Source: Phycisphaerae bacterium (GTDB taxonomy: Bacteria; Planctomycetota; Phycisphaerae; FEN-1346; JAACEH01). Taken from it: DNA of 51,010 nucleotides. The position numbers and the translations under genes were made by a program. Positions 16,886 through 24,156 of the stretch are shown piece by piece. The stretch is from positions 1 through 51,010 of the forward strand of contig JAAYDY010000092.1 in assembly GCA_012729015.1 (NCBI GenBank). Direction: 5' to 3'. The notes under the pieces are model-generated. The model was not told where the DNA came from. It ran no database searches and worked only from the letters and a program-made list of their open reading frames with translations. Position 1 is the first letter of the stretch, and every line of letters starts with the position of its first letter.

Positions 16886-17348
16886 GTTCAAGGATATCGA
16901 ACGGATGCTGAAGTCGATGCCATTGCGCAAGGCGCCGCCGTCGCTCGACGCGAGGATTCTCCGGCCGCGGCGGTTCCCGCGATGGTCCCGAGCCCTGGTC
17001 GGCGGCCTGGCTGCGGCGGCCGCGGCGGCTCTCGCCCTGGCGCTGTGGCTCCCGCGGCACAACGCATCCGACCCAATCCCGGAGGAGGCGCCGCCGCAGA
17101 CCGCAGGCCTGGCCCCGGCGCCCGATGCGGCCGCCAGGCCGGGCCCGCAGCCCGGCCATACGATCGAAGAAACCGTGTCGCACGTGACGTATGAAGGGCT
17201 GATCGTCCCCGACGGCAAGACGCCGATGCGCGTCCTCCAGCAGCGCACGGTCAACCGGACGTGGGTAGCCGACGAGAGCGGGCGTTTCGCCCTCGACAGC
17301 GCCGTGCCGGACGACCAGATTATCCTGGTCCAGGCCCAGATTCAGTAG
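16875..17348 (+). CDS. Anti-sigma-like single-pass membrane protein
   Basis: 157-residue protein translationally coupled to the ECF sigma gene. The cytoplasmic N-terminus (1-38, MNDEFKDIERMLKSMPLRKA) would contact sigma. A membrane helix covers about 39-60 (ALVGGLAAAAAAALALALWL). The outer part has a Pro/Ala-rich stretch and a small beta-rich domain (ETVSHVTYEGLIVPDG). It lacks the His-x3-Cys-x2-Cys zinc motif of ZAS-type anti-sigmas, so anti-sigma function is inferred from position and topology. GGGAGG precedes the ATG. Confidence 0.68.
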   Translation: MNDEFKDIERMLKSMPLRKAPPSLDARILRPRRFPRWSRALVGGLAAAAAAALALALWLPRHNASDPIPEEAPPQTAGLAPAPDAAARPGPQPGHTIEETVSHVTYEGLIVPDGKTPMRVLQQRTVNRTWVADESGRFALDSAVPDDQIILVQAQIQ

Positions 17349-17393
17349 CGATGTCGCACACGGAACGGTGAAGGAGAAGGAAGGAGACGAACC

Positions 17394-18326
17394 ATGCGAC
17401 AGACGATGCGGTGGCTTGCAGCGATGTGGATGATCGGCGTGTCGCCCCTGTGCGCCGAATCGGCGGCGCAGGCCGTGCGGAATCTGAGCCCTGACGACAA
17501 TGCGTCTGGGCCGGTCATCGTGGTCCGGTCCGCGGCCCAGACCGGGGAGGACCAGGAGCCCAGGACAGAGAAGGCCACGTACCTGGGCGTGGTGGTGGAT
17601 CCGGCGGACGCGACACTGCGAAAACACCTGAGACTGATCGGCGAAACGGGCCTGGTAGTGGGCTTTGTCGAGGCCGATTCACCGGCGGCCAGGGCCGGCC
17701 TCCAGGTGCAGGACGTGCTGACAATGCTGAATGACCAGATCCTCGTCAACGGCGATCAGCTGCGGGTGCTCACGAGGATGCACAAGCCGGGACAGAAGCT
17801 CGAGCTGTCGTTCGTACGCGAGGGCACACCGATGAAGGTGCCGGTGGAACTGGCGGAGAAGGAGATCAAGACGGCGACGGTTGAGTCACAGGCCAGAGCC
17901 GCATACAACTCGGCGATGGCTGTGATGCAGCCCGGCCTCACGATCAGTCGCACGGTGGAGAAAGATCGTGCCGGCAAGGCCTCCCGGACTACGATCACCG
18001 TGGTTCGCGGTGAGCATTCGCTGCAATACCTGATCGCCGACGGCGAGGAGTACCTCACGGTCACCGACGCCCGCACGTCCAAGACCCTGTTCAGCGGCCC
18101 TGTGACGACCGAGGAACAGCGCGAGGCCCTGCCGCCGGAGATCAAGGGGCAGTTCAACGAAATCAGGGCGTGGCGAATGAGGCCGGAACTTCTCATGATC
18201 CGAGCCCGCGGTCACGCGTCCGCGGAACGGACTCCGGAGAAAACAGGCGAGAAAGAGCAGAAGGACGATGCGCCACAGGAAAACGACGCGGAGAAGCAGC
18301 AGGAGAACAACAAGGGGCAGGAGTGA
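17394..18326 (+). CDS. Exported PDZ-domain protein
   Basis: 310-residue periplasmic protein. A signal peptide (about 1-21) precedes a low-complexity segment, then a PDZ domain at about 60-145 (YLGVVVDPAD; VVGFVEADSPAARAGLQVQD; DQLRVLTRMHKPGQKLELSF). No protease catalytic residues are visible. The C-terminal 45 residues are a charged Glu/Lys/Gln tail. GAAGGAAGGAG sits close upstream of the ATG. Placed 45 bases after the anti-sigma gene, it may sense peptide or envelope damage signals for this sigma system (inference). Confidence 0.75.
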   Translation: MRQTMRWLAAMWMIGVSPLCAESAAQAVRNLSPDDNASGPVIVVRSAAQTGEDQEPRTEKATYLGVVVDPADATLRKHLRLIGETGLVVGFVEADSPAARAGLQVQDVLTMLNDQILVNGDQLRVLTRMHKPGQKLELSFVREGTPMKVPVELAEKEIKTATVESQARAAYNSAMAVMQPGLTISRTVEKDRAGKASRTTITVVRGEHSLQYLIADGEEYLTVTDARTSKTLFSGPVTTEEQREALPPEIKGQFNEIRAWRMRPELLMIRARGHASAERTPEKTGEKEQKDDAPQENDAEKQQENNKGQE

Positions 18327-18406
18327 GGAGGCAACTGACGCAGCCCCGGCGTACTGCATCTGCCAGCAACCGTAACGGTGTTCCGTGAACTCGAAGGGGA
18401 CTTCTC

Positions 18407-19282
18407 ATGATACATCGACTTCGAAGCCTGCTCGTCGTCAGTGCCTTGGCAGTGCTCCTGGCCTTGGGACTGGTCGTTTACATTATCGCCCGCGCCCGCG
18501 ATGCGTCGCCGCGTGTCGCCGCGGCGCCGGAGACGGCGAGCGTCGTCGACGACGAGCCGCAGACCGAACCGGCGACCCCGGCGGGACGCGCCGGCAGCGG
18601 TCCGACATCGGCAACGGCCCCGGAGACTGCCGCGGCGGACCCGACGCCCCCTGCGGTCACCGTTCAGGAGGACGTGATCGGCGGGGCTCAGGAACCGGCC
18701 GCCGAGGGGACAGCCGATTCTGCCACACCCGACGCTATCGCGGGCCGCGCCTCCGTTGCCATCACGATCGACGGCAGGCCGGTGGCGACGCACTCCTTCC
18801 GGGCCTCGGTGCCCATGATGGCGGAGGTTAACAGGATGCCGCTCACGGACGAACAGCGAGCCTTCATCGACCAGTTCAGCGAGACATTCAGCCAGGCCGC
18901 CGCTGCGCGGATCGAGGCCCATGCCGCAGTTGCGAAGGAAGGCTTCGCCGAAGTCGCCCGCGCCGGGCGCGACGGCGACGGCACGCTCCATCGGGAAGCT
19001 TTCGAACGCCTGAAGGCGATCACCGAGGCCCAGAACGCGGACATGCGGCAATTGAACCGCGAATACCTGGACGGCATCCGCGGGGTGCTCTCTGTTGACC
19101 AGGTCCAAACCCTGGAGAAGACCCTCGAAGCGCCCAACCGTCCGTGGACCTACGAGACCGTCTCGCCCGACGGGAACGAGAGGCACGTGGTCGTTGTTGG
19201 CCCGTTCGCGACGGCGGCGCCCGCCGAGCCCGCCGCGACGGAATCCGCGGAGTCCGCGCCGCCCACAGAGCCGACGCCGTAG
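18407..19282 (+). CDS. Membrane-anchored protein with Spy/CpxP-like helical domain
   Basis: 291-residue protein with one N-terminal membrane helix (about 8-29, LLVVSALAVLLALGLVVYII). A Pro/Ala/Thr-rich linker runs from 30 to 115. A helical region (about 140-240) has spaced LTDEQRAFIDQF and LSVDQVQTLEK, resembling the LTxxQ repeats of Spy/CpxP periplasmic chaperones or metal-stress sensors. A Pro/Glu-rich tail closes it. The similarity is motif-level only. It follows the PDZ gene by 80 bases and may belong to the same stress-response unit. Confidence 0.55.
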   Translation: MIHRLRSLLVVSALAVLLALGLVVYIIARARDASPRVAAAPETASVVDDEPQTEPATPAGRAGSGPTSATAPETAAADPTPPAVTVQEDVIGGAQEPAAEGTADSATPDAIAGRASVAITIDGRPVATHSFRASVPMMAEVNRMPLTDEQRAFIDQFSETFSQAAAARIEAHAAVAKEGFAEVARAGRDGDGTLHREAFERLKAITEAQNADMRQLNREYLDGIRGVLSVDQVQTLEKTLEAPNRPWTYETVSPDGNERHVVVVGPFATAAPAEPAATESAESAPPTEPTP

Positions 19283-19407
19283 CAGGCCCGCCGGCTCTCA
19301 CAACGCGGGAACAGGTGTCTCTTGTGACGACGGGGCCGCGACAGTAGAATGGCGACCTTCGACGGGTGGCGAGTGGGCCGGCCGCGACACGAAGAACGAG
19401 GGGCGCC

Positions 19408-20196
19408 ATGGCGGACGAGTTGCTGGGACAGGTACGGGGCAAACGGGCCTTCATCTGCGACATGGACGGGGTGATCTACCACGGCAACCGCCTCTTGCCG
19501 GGCGTCAAGGAATTCGTGGCCTGGCTGCAGCGCGAGGGCAAACAGTTCCTCTTCCTGACCAACAGCAGCGAGCGGTCGCCGCTGGACCTGGAGCGCAAGC
19601 TGGCCAACCTGGGCATCCAGGTCGGCGCGGAGCACTACTACACCAGCGCCCTGGCCACGGCCGGATTCCTGGCCTCGCAGCATCCCGGCGGCACGGCCTA
19701 CGTCATCGGCGAAACCGGCCTGACCAACGCCCTGTACGATGTCGGGTTCTCGATGAACGACACCAATCCCGACTACGTCGTCATCGGCGAAACGCGATCC
19801 TACAGCTATGAACGCCTGGCCAAAGCCGTACAACTGGTCAGCCGCGGCGCGCGGCTCATCGGCACCAATCCCGACATCTCCGGCCCGGTCGAGGACGGCA
19901 TTGTCCCGGCCACCGGGGCCCTCATCGCGCCGATCGAACTGGCCACCGGCAAGAAAGCCTACTTCATCGGCAAACCCAACCCGCTCATGATGCGGCACGC
20001 CCTCAAGCGGCTCGGCTGCCGCCGCGAGGAAGCCGTCATCATCGGCGACCGCATGGACACCGATATCATCGCGGGCATCGAGTCCGACATGGAAACCGTC
20101 CTCGTCCTGACGGGGGTGACGTCGCGGGCCGACCTGCCGCGATTCCCCTACGCCCCGCGTCTGGTCCTGGACGGCGTGGGCCAGATTGTGCCGTAG
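19408..20196 (+). CDS. HAD-IIA family phosphatase (NagD-like)
   Basis: 262-residue haloacid-dehalogenase phosphatase of subfamily IIA, which acts on small phosphates such as nucleotides or sugars. Motif I is CDMDGVIY (Asp18 nucleophile, Asp20), motif II LTNSS, the cap C2 lies between, GKPNP carries the motif III lysine and GDRMDTDI is motif IV. The ATG at 19408 after GAGGGGCG gives the usual family start; a start at 19366 would add an implausible Arg-rich segment. It stands alone, 125 bases after the previous gene. Confidence 0.87.
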   Translation: MADELLGQVRGKRAFICDMDGVIYHGNRLLPGVKEFVAWLQREGKQFLFLTNSSERSPLDLERKLANLGIQVGAEHYYTSALATAGFLASQHPGGTAYVIGETGLTNALYDVGFSMNDTNPDYVVIGETRSYSYERLAKAVQLVSRGARLIGTNPDISGPVEDGIVPATGALIAPIELATGKKAYFIGKPNPLMMRHALKRLGCRREEAVIIGDRMDTDIIAGIESDMETVLVLTGVTSRADLPRFPYAPRLVLDGVGQIVP

Positions 20197-20297
20197 ACGC
20201 CCGGCCTATGCCCGTGGCGTCGTCCGGATCTTTGCGATACACTGTTTCCGGCGTAGGGCAATGAGGAGCCCGCGGGATTCACGCGAAAGGGTGTGGC

Positions 20298-20738
20298 ATG
20301 ACGCGAATGGGCATCGTTCTTCTGGCGTTGGTGGCGAGTTGCCTGGCAATGGCGGGCGGATGCGCGAAGCCGCCGGCTCATCCACTGGGCGACGGGGCTT
20401 TTGTGACCGAGAGCCGCGCGGCCGAGATTGCCGGGGCGGTCGATGAGCTGTTCCGTCGCCGGTCGTGGCAACTCACGGGCAACGACGAGCAGGAGCGGAC
20501 GCTCGCCGACGGCACGACAGTGGCCGTGGCCGTCTATCACGGCCGCACGATGATGGAGCGGCCGGTGACGGTCCAGGTGCAATACGAACTCGGGCAGCCG
20601 AGCCAGGTGCTCGTGCTGATCGGCGGGGAGCACGACCGCGAGGCGGCCAGCGCAGCCATGGAACTGGAGAACCTGCTCAGCCGCAAGGCGTCCGCGCGCA
20701 GCCCGCGCGAGTCCCGCCCGGCGAGCCTGTTGTACTGA
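20298..20738 (+). CDS. Putative small lipoprotein
   Basis: 146-residue protein with a lipoprotein-type signal: hydrophobic segment 5-19 and the lipobox-like AGGC with Cys22. The mature part is a small alpha/beta domain (AVDELFRRRSWQLTG; TTVAVAVYHGRTMMERPVTV; VLVLIGGEHDREAAS) of no recognised family. The final 20 residues are basic. An AAAGGG-type site precedes the ATG. It converges on the PIG-L gene with a hairpin between. Confidence 0.65.
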   Translation: MTRMGIVLLALVASCLAMAGGCAKPPAHPLGDGAFVTESRAAEIAGAVDELFRRRSWQLTGNDEQERTLADGTTVAVAVYHGRTMMERPVTVQVQYELGQPSQVLVLIGGEHDREAASAAMELENLLSRKASARSPRESRPASLLY

Positions 20739-20758
20739 TGGGTCGCGTGGGACAGGCA

Positions 20759-20780
20759 TCCTGCCCCGTGAGTGGCAGGA
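20759..20780. terminator. Hairpin between convergent genes
   Basis: TCCTGCC (20759-20765) and GGCAGGA (20774-20780) form a perfect 7-bp stem with an 8-base loop, between the lipoprotein and PIG-L genes. No clear U-tract follows on either strand. The surrounding text resembles the interspersed palindromes, so it may be a repeat relic serving as terminator. Confidence 0.45.
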
Positions 20781-20815
20781 CCATTTGACCCTGTGTCGCG
20801 CTGTTCGGCTAGAGC

Positions 20816-21640
20816 CTAGCCTTTCAGGAACGGCAACAGGCGGCGGATGGTCGCCTGGTCCAGCGGCGCGCCGAAGGGCGAGGCCTGGATGCCTTCGGCG
20901 TACTGGATCGCCTTGCCGCGATCGGGGCCGTACTGGGCCACCACGAGGTCGCGCCACTGAATGGCGAAGCCTTTCAGCCGCTCCCGGAAGCGTTTCTCGT
21001 TCCATCGCCGCCGCGCGGCATCGCCCCTGGGCACCTCGTCCAGGCAGTTCTGGTTGTAGGGAATCCACTCGTACCACTGCGACTCGTGGCAGGCGATCAT
21101 CGCCAGCTTCTTGTCCATCACCGCATCGAGGTCCACGATCACGTCGGGGCGGAACGACGTGCTGGCGGTCACCCAACTGCACGCGTAGCCGTACACCGGA
21201 TTCCGCCGCAGGTGCGGCGTCAGCGGACACTGGCCCGGCACCGTGACCGAGTAGGCCGAGTCCTGCACGAGGATGGACGTGTAGCGGTGGTCCGGGTGAT
21301 AGTCGTCGGGCGCGTGCGTCAGGACGAGGTCGGGCTTGAACTCGCGGATGATGCGGATCACGTCCTTGCGGGCCTCGAGCGTGGGCATCAGCTCGCCGCA
21401 GTGCTGGTCGCGGACCAGGTACCGGATGCCGAGCACCTTGGCCGACTGCTGCGTCTCGGCGTAGCGCCGCCGGGCCAGTTCGCCGCCGCCCATCTGGTAG
21501 TGGCCCGTGTCGCCGTTGGTCATCGAAACGAACTGCACCACGTGCCCGTGCTTGACGTACAGCGCCGCCAACCCGCCCGCGGCCACATCGCAGTCGTCCG
21601 GATGCGCCCCGATCACCAGCACTCTGACCTTCTTCGCCAT
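20816..21640 (-). CDS. PIG-L/LmbE-family deacetylase
   Basis: 274-residue zinc-dependent N-acetylglucosamine deacetylase-like protein. The zinc ligands are His13 and Asp16 in AHPDD (12-16) and the histidine of HPDH (114-117). Family members deacetylate GlcNAc conjugates such as GlcNAc-PI, GlcNAc-inositol or lincomycin precursors; the substrate here is unknown. Gene-proximal context gives no pathway. GGAGGGAGAG stands 5 bases before the ATG. No signal peptide, so cytosolic. Confidence 0.87.
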   Translation of the reverse strand: MAKKVRVLVIGAHPDDCDVAAGGLAALYVKHGHVVQFVSMTNGDTGHYQMGGGELARRRYAETQQSAKVLGIRYLVRDQHCGELMPTLEARKDVIRIIREFKPDLVLTHAPDDYHPDHRYTSILVQDSAYSVTVPGQCPLTPHLRRNPVYGYACSWVTASTSFRPDVIVDLDAVMDKKLAMIACHESQWYEWIPYNQNCLDEVPRGDAARRRWNEKRFRERLKGFAIQWRDLVVAQYGPDRGKAIQYAEGIQASPFGAPLDQATIRRLLPFLKG

Positions 21641-21775
21641 GTCTGCTCTCCCTCCGAGTCATCACACGCGCCCCTCGCCGCAACGCTTCGGCGACGACGC
21701 TTCCCATCGCGGCGGCCACTGTATCCGCCCGCCCGAGGCCTTGTCAATGCCAAAGGCAACCTGGGGCGCATGAGG

Positions 21776-21958
21776 GGATGCACGTCACGTTTGTGGCGGG
21801 CCGCGGGTCTGGCAATAGCGCCAACCGTAGGGGCGGCTCGCGAGCCGCCCTCCCAGGGTGCCTGTCCCCCGCGGGTCGCTCGCGAGCGACCCCTACGTCG
21901 CTTCCCGCCGTTTCTGCAGCGTGAGGGCCTGCGTACCCACAAACGTGACGTGCATCCG
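21776..21958. mobile_element. MITE-like element family 1, copy B (183 bp)
   Basis: The terminal inverted repeat starting GGATGCACGTCACGTTTGTG (21776-21796) is matched perfectly over 21 bases by its complement at 21937-21957. GCATGAGG flanks the element at 21768-21775 and 21959-21966, an 8-bp target duplication. Inside are two strong palindromes, GGGGCGGCTCGC/GCGAGCCGCCC (about 21830-21850) and GGGTCGCTCGCGAGCGACCC (about 21873-21892). It encodes no protein. 8-bp duplications with GG-ended repeats occur in several insertion-sequence families such as ISL3 and IS1595; I cannot assign one. Confidence 0.9.
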
Positions 21959-21990
21959 GCATGAGGCCCTGCAACTGCACATTGTCGTGC

Positions 21991-22008
21991 CTGTTGACCC
22001 GACCTGCG
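21991..22008 (-). repeat. Half copy of repeat C
   Basis: CTGTTGACCCGACCTGCG is the reverse complement of the left half of the repeat seen intact at 26042-26066 and 27591-27615, with one mismatch. It lies 25 bases beyond the right target duplication of MITE copy B. Confidence 0.55.
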
Positions 22009-22164
22009 TATTGGGCATGGCCACGCTGGCGCGGCCGTGAGGAGCGGGGAGTTATGGGCAAACAGAGGCATGGCCGCGACGCGACGTCCGCCGCATCACG
22101 ACCGCCCGATTCGAGCCAAGCCTGACACCGACAAATCGGATACACCACCCACGCCGGCAGTGGC

Positions 22165-22668
22165 TCACGTCTCTTCATGTTCCTCCACATAGCACTTGCA
22201 GAACACTTCGTGTGTCCATTCTGTGTATGGCAACTGCTGCACTTCGATACTGGCGCACCATATTGTTATCTCCCCCTCCGGCGCAAACAACAGGCGATGC
22301 ACGCACTCCCCATCTTCGTCCACATCCACTTCGTGATTGAGAATCTCGGTTCGCCGATCTCTCGCCCGTCGCTCAAGCATCGCGAAGCCCTCATCACGAA
22401 GCTGAACACCTCTGTATCTTACCGCTGCAATCCACTGCCTGTCAGGCGGCGTATGGCACACCAACTCCATCTCGATTATGGATCGTCGCCCCCTGACCAC
22501 AACGCTACGAAGCACTGCATCGTGCAGGCTCGTCTTGGCAAGCACAGCGAGCGACGATGGGATACTCGGTAGCAGCAATGCAATGTGCGACCTATACGCT
22601 TCGACCACCGCATCCTGTTCCTGTTCGGAGTACTCGCCATGATAGAAGCCCCGAGTGAAGTACTTCAT
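22165..22668 (-). CDS. Uncharacterised small protein (MKYFT... family)
   Basis: 167-residue soluble protein with no signal peptide. It begins MKYFTRGFYHGEYSEQEQDA and has a middle SLHDAVLRSVVV and a late EVDVDEDGECVHRLLFAPEG-type segment. I recognise this layout from scattered uncharacterised proteins that open MKYFT and carry LHDA and a His-Arg-(I/L)-Leu-Phe block, but know no function. The ATG at 22668 follows GGAGGG by 9 bases; the frame extends upstream through a repeat and looks non-coding there. Base composition is less GC-rich than the neighbours, and repeats flank it on both sides, hinting at acquisition. Confidence 0.65.
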   Translation of the reverse strand: MKYFTRGFYHGEYSEQEQDAVVEAYRSHIALLLPSIPSSLAVLAKTSLHDAVLRSVVVRGRRSIIEMELVCHTPPDRQWIAAVRYRGVQLRDEGFAMLERRARDRRTEILNHEVDVDEDGECVHRLLFAPEGEITIWCASIEVQQLPYTEWTHEVFCKCYVEEHEET

Positions 22669-22762
22669 TTGCGTCAGCCCTCCGTCAGATACAGAACGCA
22701 CAGCAGTAATGTCCTTGTCAAAGACATCCTGTCCCCGTCCGCCGAAACACACCCCGAGCCCG

Positions 22763-22790
22763 CAGGGTGGGTCCACCGGACCCACGCGGG
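22763..22790 (-). repeat. Interspersed repeat B, inverted variant
   Basis: GGGTGGGTCCACCGGACCCA followed by CGCG is the reverse complement of the repeats at 3387-3414 and 22971-22999, with CCCCC replaced by CAC in the centre. The two copies here face each other about 180 bases apart around the metallophosphoesterase 3' end. Confidence 0.65.
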
Positions 22791-22923
22791 ACGAGCCGCG
22801 TGGCCCGGACGGCTCAACCACGCAGCCGCAGGGAATCCGCTGTCGCGAGAATCGCCCGCCGGGCCAAGGTCACCGCCGTGAGAAGAAACGTGCCACCCGG
22901 CATGAGAGCCCGCCGGTAGTGTG

Positions 22924-24156
22924 TCATGCAGAGACCATACGCCTGCGCTCCAGGCCAGGCAACCGCAAAGTCCCGCGTGGGTCCGGGGGACCCACCCTAC
23001 CCACTCCCGCTGCCTGATGCGCCCGGCGCAGGGTAATCCTCAGAATCTCTCCGGGATGCCACAGCCGCATGCGCGGTCCCCAGGTGCCCGCGCCGCGGGA
23101 GACCATCAGCGTCATGTCGCCGACCTGGTATCGGCCCACAAACCACGGGTGCCGCAGGCGCGCCAGGTATCCCATGGGCCAGACCTGCCCGCCGTGCGTG
23201 TGGCCGCAGAGCGTCAGGTCCGCTCCGCCGGCAGCGGCCTCCTCGATCTGCAACGGCGTATGCGAAAGCAGAATCGTCGCGCCGCCGCCCAGGCGGTCGC
23301 GACGCTCGGCCAGGGCCCGTTCCACGATGCCGTCGGCGTTGCCCCGGCGGCGCGCCGACGTGATGTCCTCGACCCCCACCACGACCAGCCCCGGACACAC
23401 CTCGGCCGACTCGTTCACCAGCAGCCGGACGTGCGGCTGCGAGGCAAACGGCGACCCGCCGTCGCGCATCGCCCAGCGATCGTGGTTGCCCAGAACCGCC
23501 CACACGCCCAGCGGAGGTCGCAGAGCATCGAGCCCCGCCAGCAGTGGCTCCGGCGGCGGCCCGTGACCGTCCAGCACGTCGCCCAGGAGCACCACCATGT
23601 CCGGTTCGAGCCGGCGAATCTGGGCCACACGGGCCGCCAGCCACGATTCGTCCAACAGCGAGCCCAGGTGCAGGTCCGAGACCGCCACCAGCACCGTTCC
23701 GTCGAGGTCCGCAGGGAGCCCCGGCAACGCCACCTCGCAGTCGCGCACGACCGGCGGCCGCAGGCCCTGCACCACGGCCACACCCGCCAGCACGGCGCCG
23801 GCCGCCAGGGCCCATCCGCGCAGCGCCGGCGCGCGCCGCCTGAGCAGCCACCCGAAACACGTGATCGCATCCACCGCCGCCAGACACACCGCCAACAGCA
23901 TCGCCGTCGCCAGCCACATCATGGCCGCCAGTTCCAGCGCCTCGGCCACCGGCCCTGCCCCGCCGCGGCCCATCGTGCGGCCGAGGAGGAACAGCACCCA
24001 CAGGGCAGCCCCGATCGCCAGAATCCACCGCCCCCCAAGGCGCGAACGAAGCAACGGCACCGTACAGGCGCGCCCGAAGACGTACACGTGCAGCACCGTG
24101 GCGATGATCGTCAGTACGGTTCCGAAGAAGGACACTGTAACGGATTCCTCGCTCAT
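22924..24156 (-). CDS. Membrane-anchored metallophosphoesterase
   Basis: 410-residue calcineurin-like phosphoesterase. About four membrane helices fill residues 1-135. The catalytic domain follows with all metal motifs: SDLHLG, GDVLDG, GNHD, LLSHTP and GHTHGGQ. It resembles YkuE/UDP-2,3-diacylglucosamine-hydrolase-like membrane phosphoesterases; substrate unknown. The start ATG at 24156 overlaps the stop of the upstream gene (ATGA), so they are translationally coupled. The normal family end (GEILRITLRRA) is followed by some 30 extra residues, of which about ten (GRVGPPDPRG) are encoded by interspersed repeat B at 22971-22999. Confidence 0.85.
   Translation of the reverse strand: MSEESVTVSFFGTVLTIIATVLHVYVFGRACTVPLLRSRLGGRWILAIGAALWVLFLLGRTMGRGGAGPVAEALELAAMMWLATAMLLAVCLAAVDAITCFGWLLRRRAPALRGWALAAGAVLAGVAVVQGLRPPVVRDCEVALPGLPADLDGTVLVAVSDLHLGSLLDESWLAARVAQIRRLEPDMVVLLGDVLDGHGPPPEPLLAGLDALRPPLGVWAVLGNHDRWAMRDGGSPFASQPHVRLLVNESAEVCPGLVVVGVEDITSARRRGNADGIVERALAERRDRLGGGATILLSHTPLQIEEAAAGGADLTLCGHTHGGQVWPMGYLARLRHPWFVGRYQVGDMTLMVSRGAGTWGPRMRLWHPGEILRITLRRAHQAAGVGRVGPPDPRGTLRLPGLERRRMVSA
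22971..22999. repeat. Interspersed repeat B inside the 3' end of a coding region
   Basis: The same 28-29 bases as at 3387-3414 (CCGCGTGGGTCCGGGGGACC then CACCCTACC). Read on the minus strand they encode the GRVGPPDPRG segment of the metallophosphoesterase tail. The stop codon lies 47 bases further on. Confidence 0.75.

Larger units (their letters stand above)
21641..22164. other. Gene-free region with MITE-like element and repeat fragment
   Basis: 524 bases. 21641-21767 is the PIG-L upstream region. 21776-21958 is MITE-like copy B with flanking GCATGAGG duplications. 21991-22008 is an inverted half copy of repeat C. From 22009 to 22164 I see no gene or clear signal. Confidence 0.6.

Noticed and set aside
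16005..22190. Small open frames inside the MITE-like elements containing HVCG-type segments
   Set aside because: The similar peptides come from the shared terminal repeats. They lack start signals and are broken differently in the two copies.
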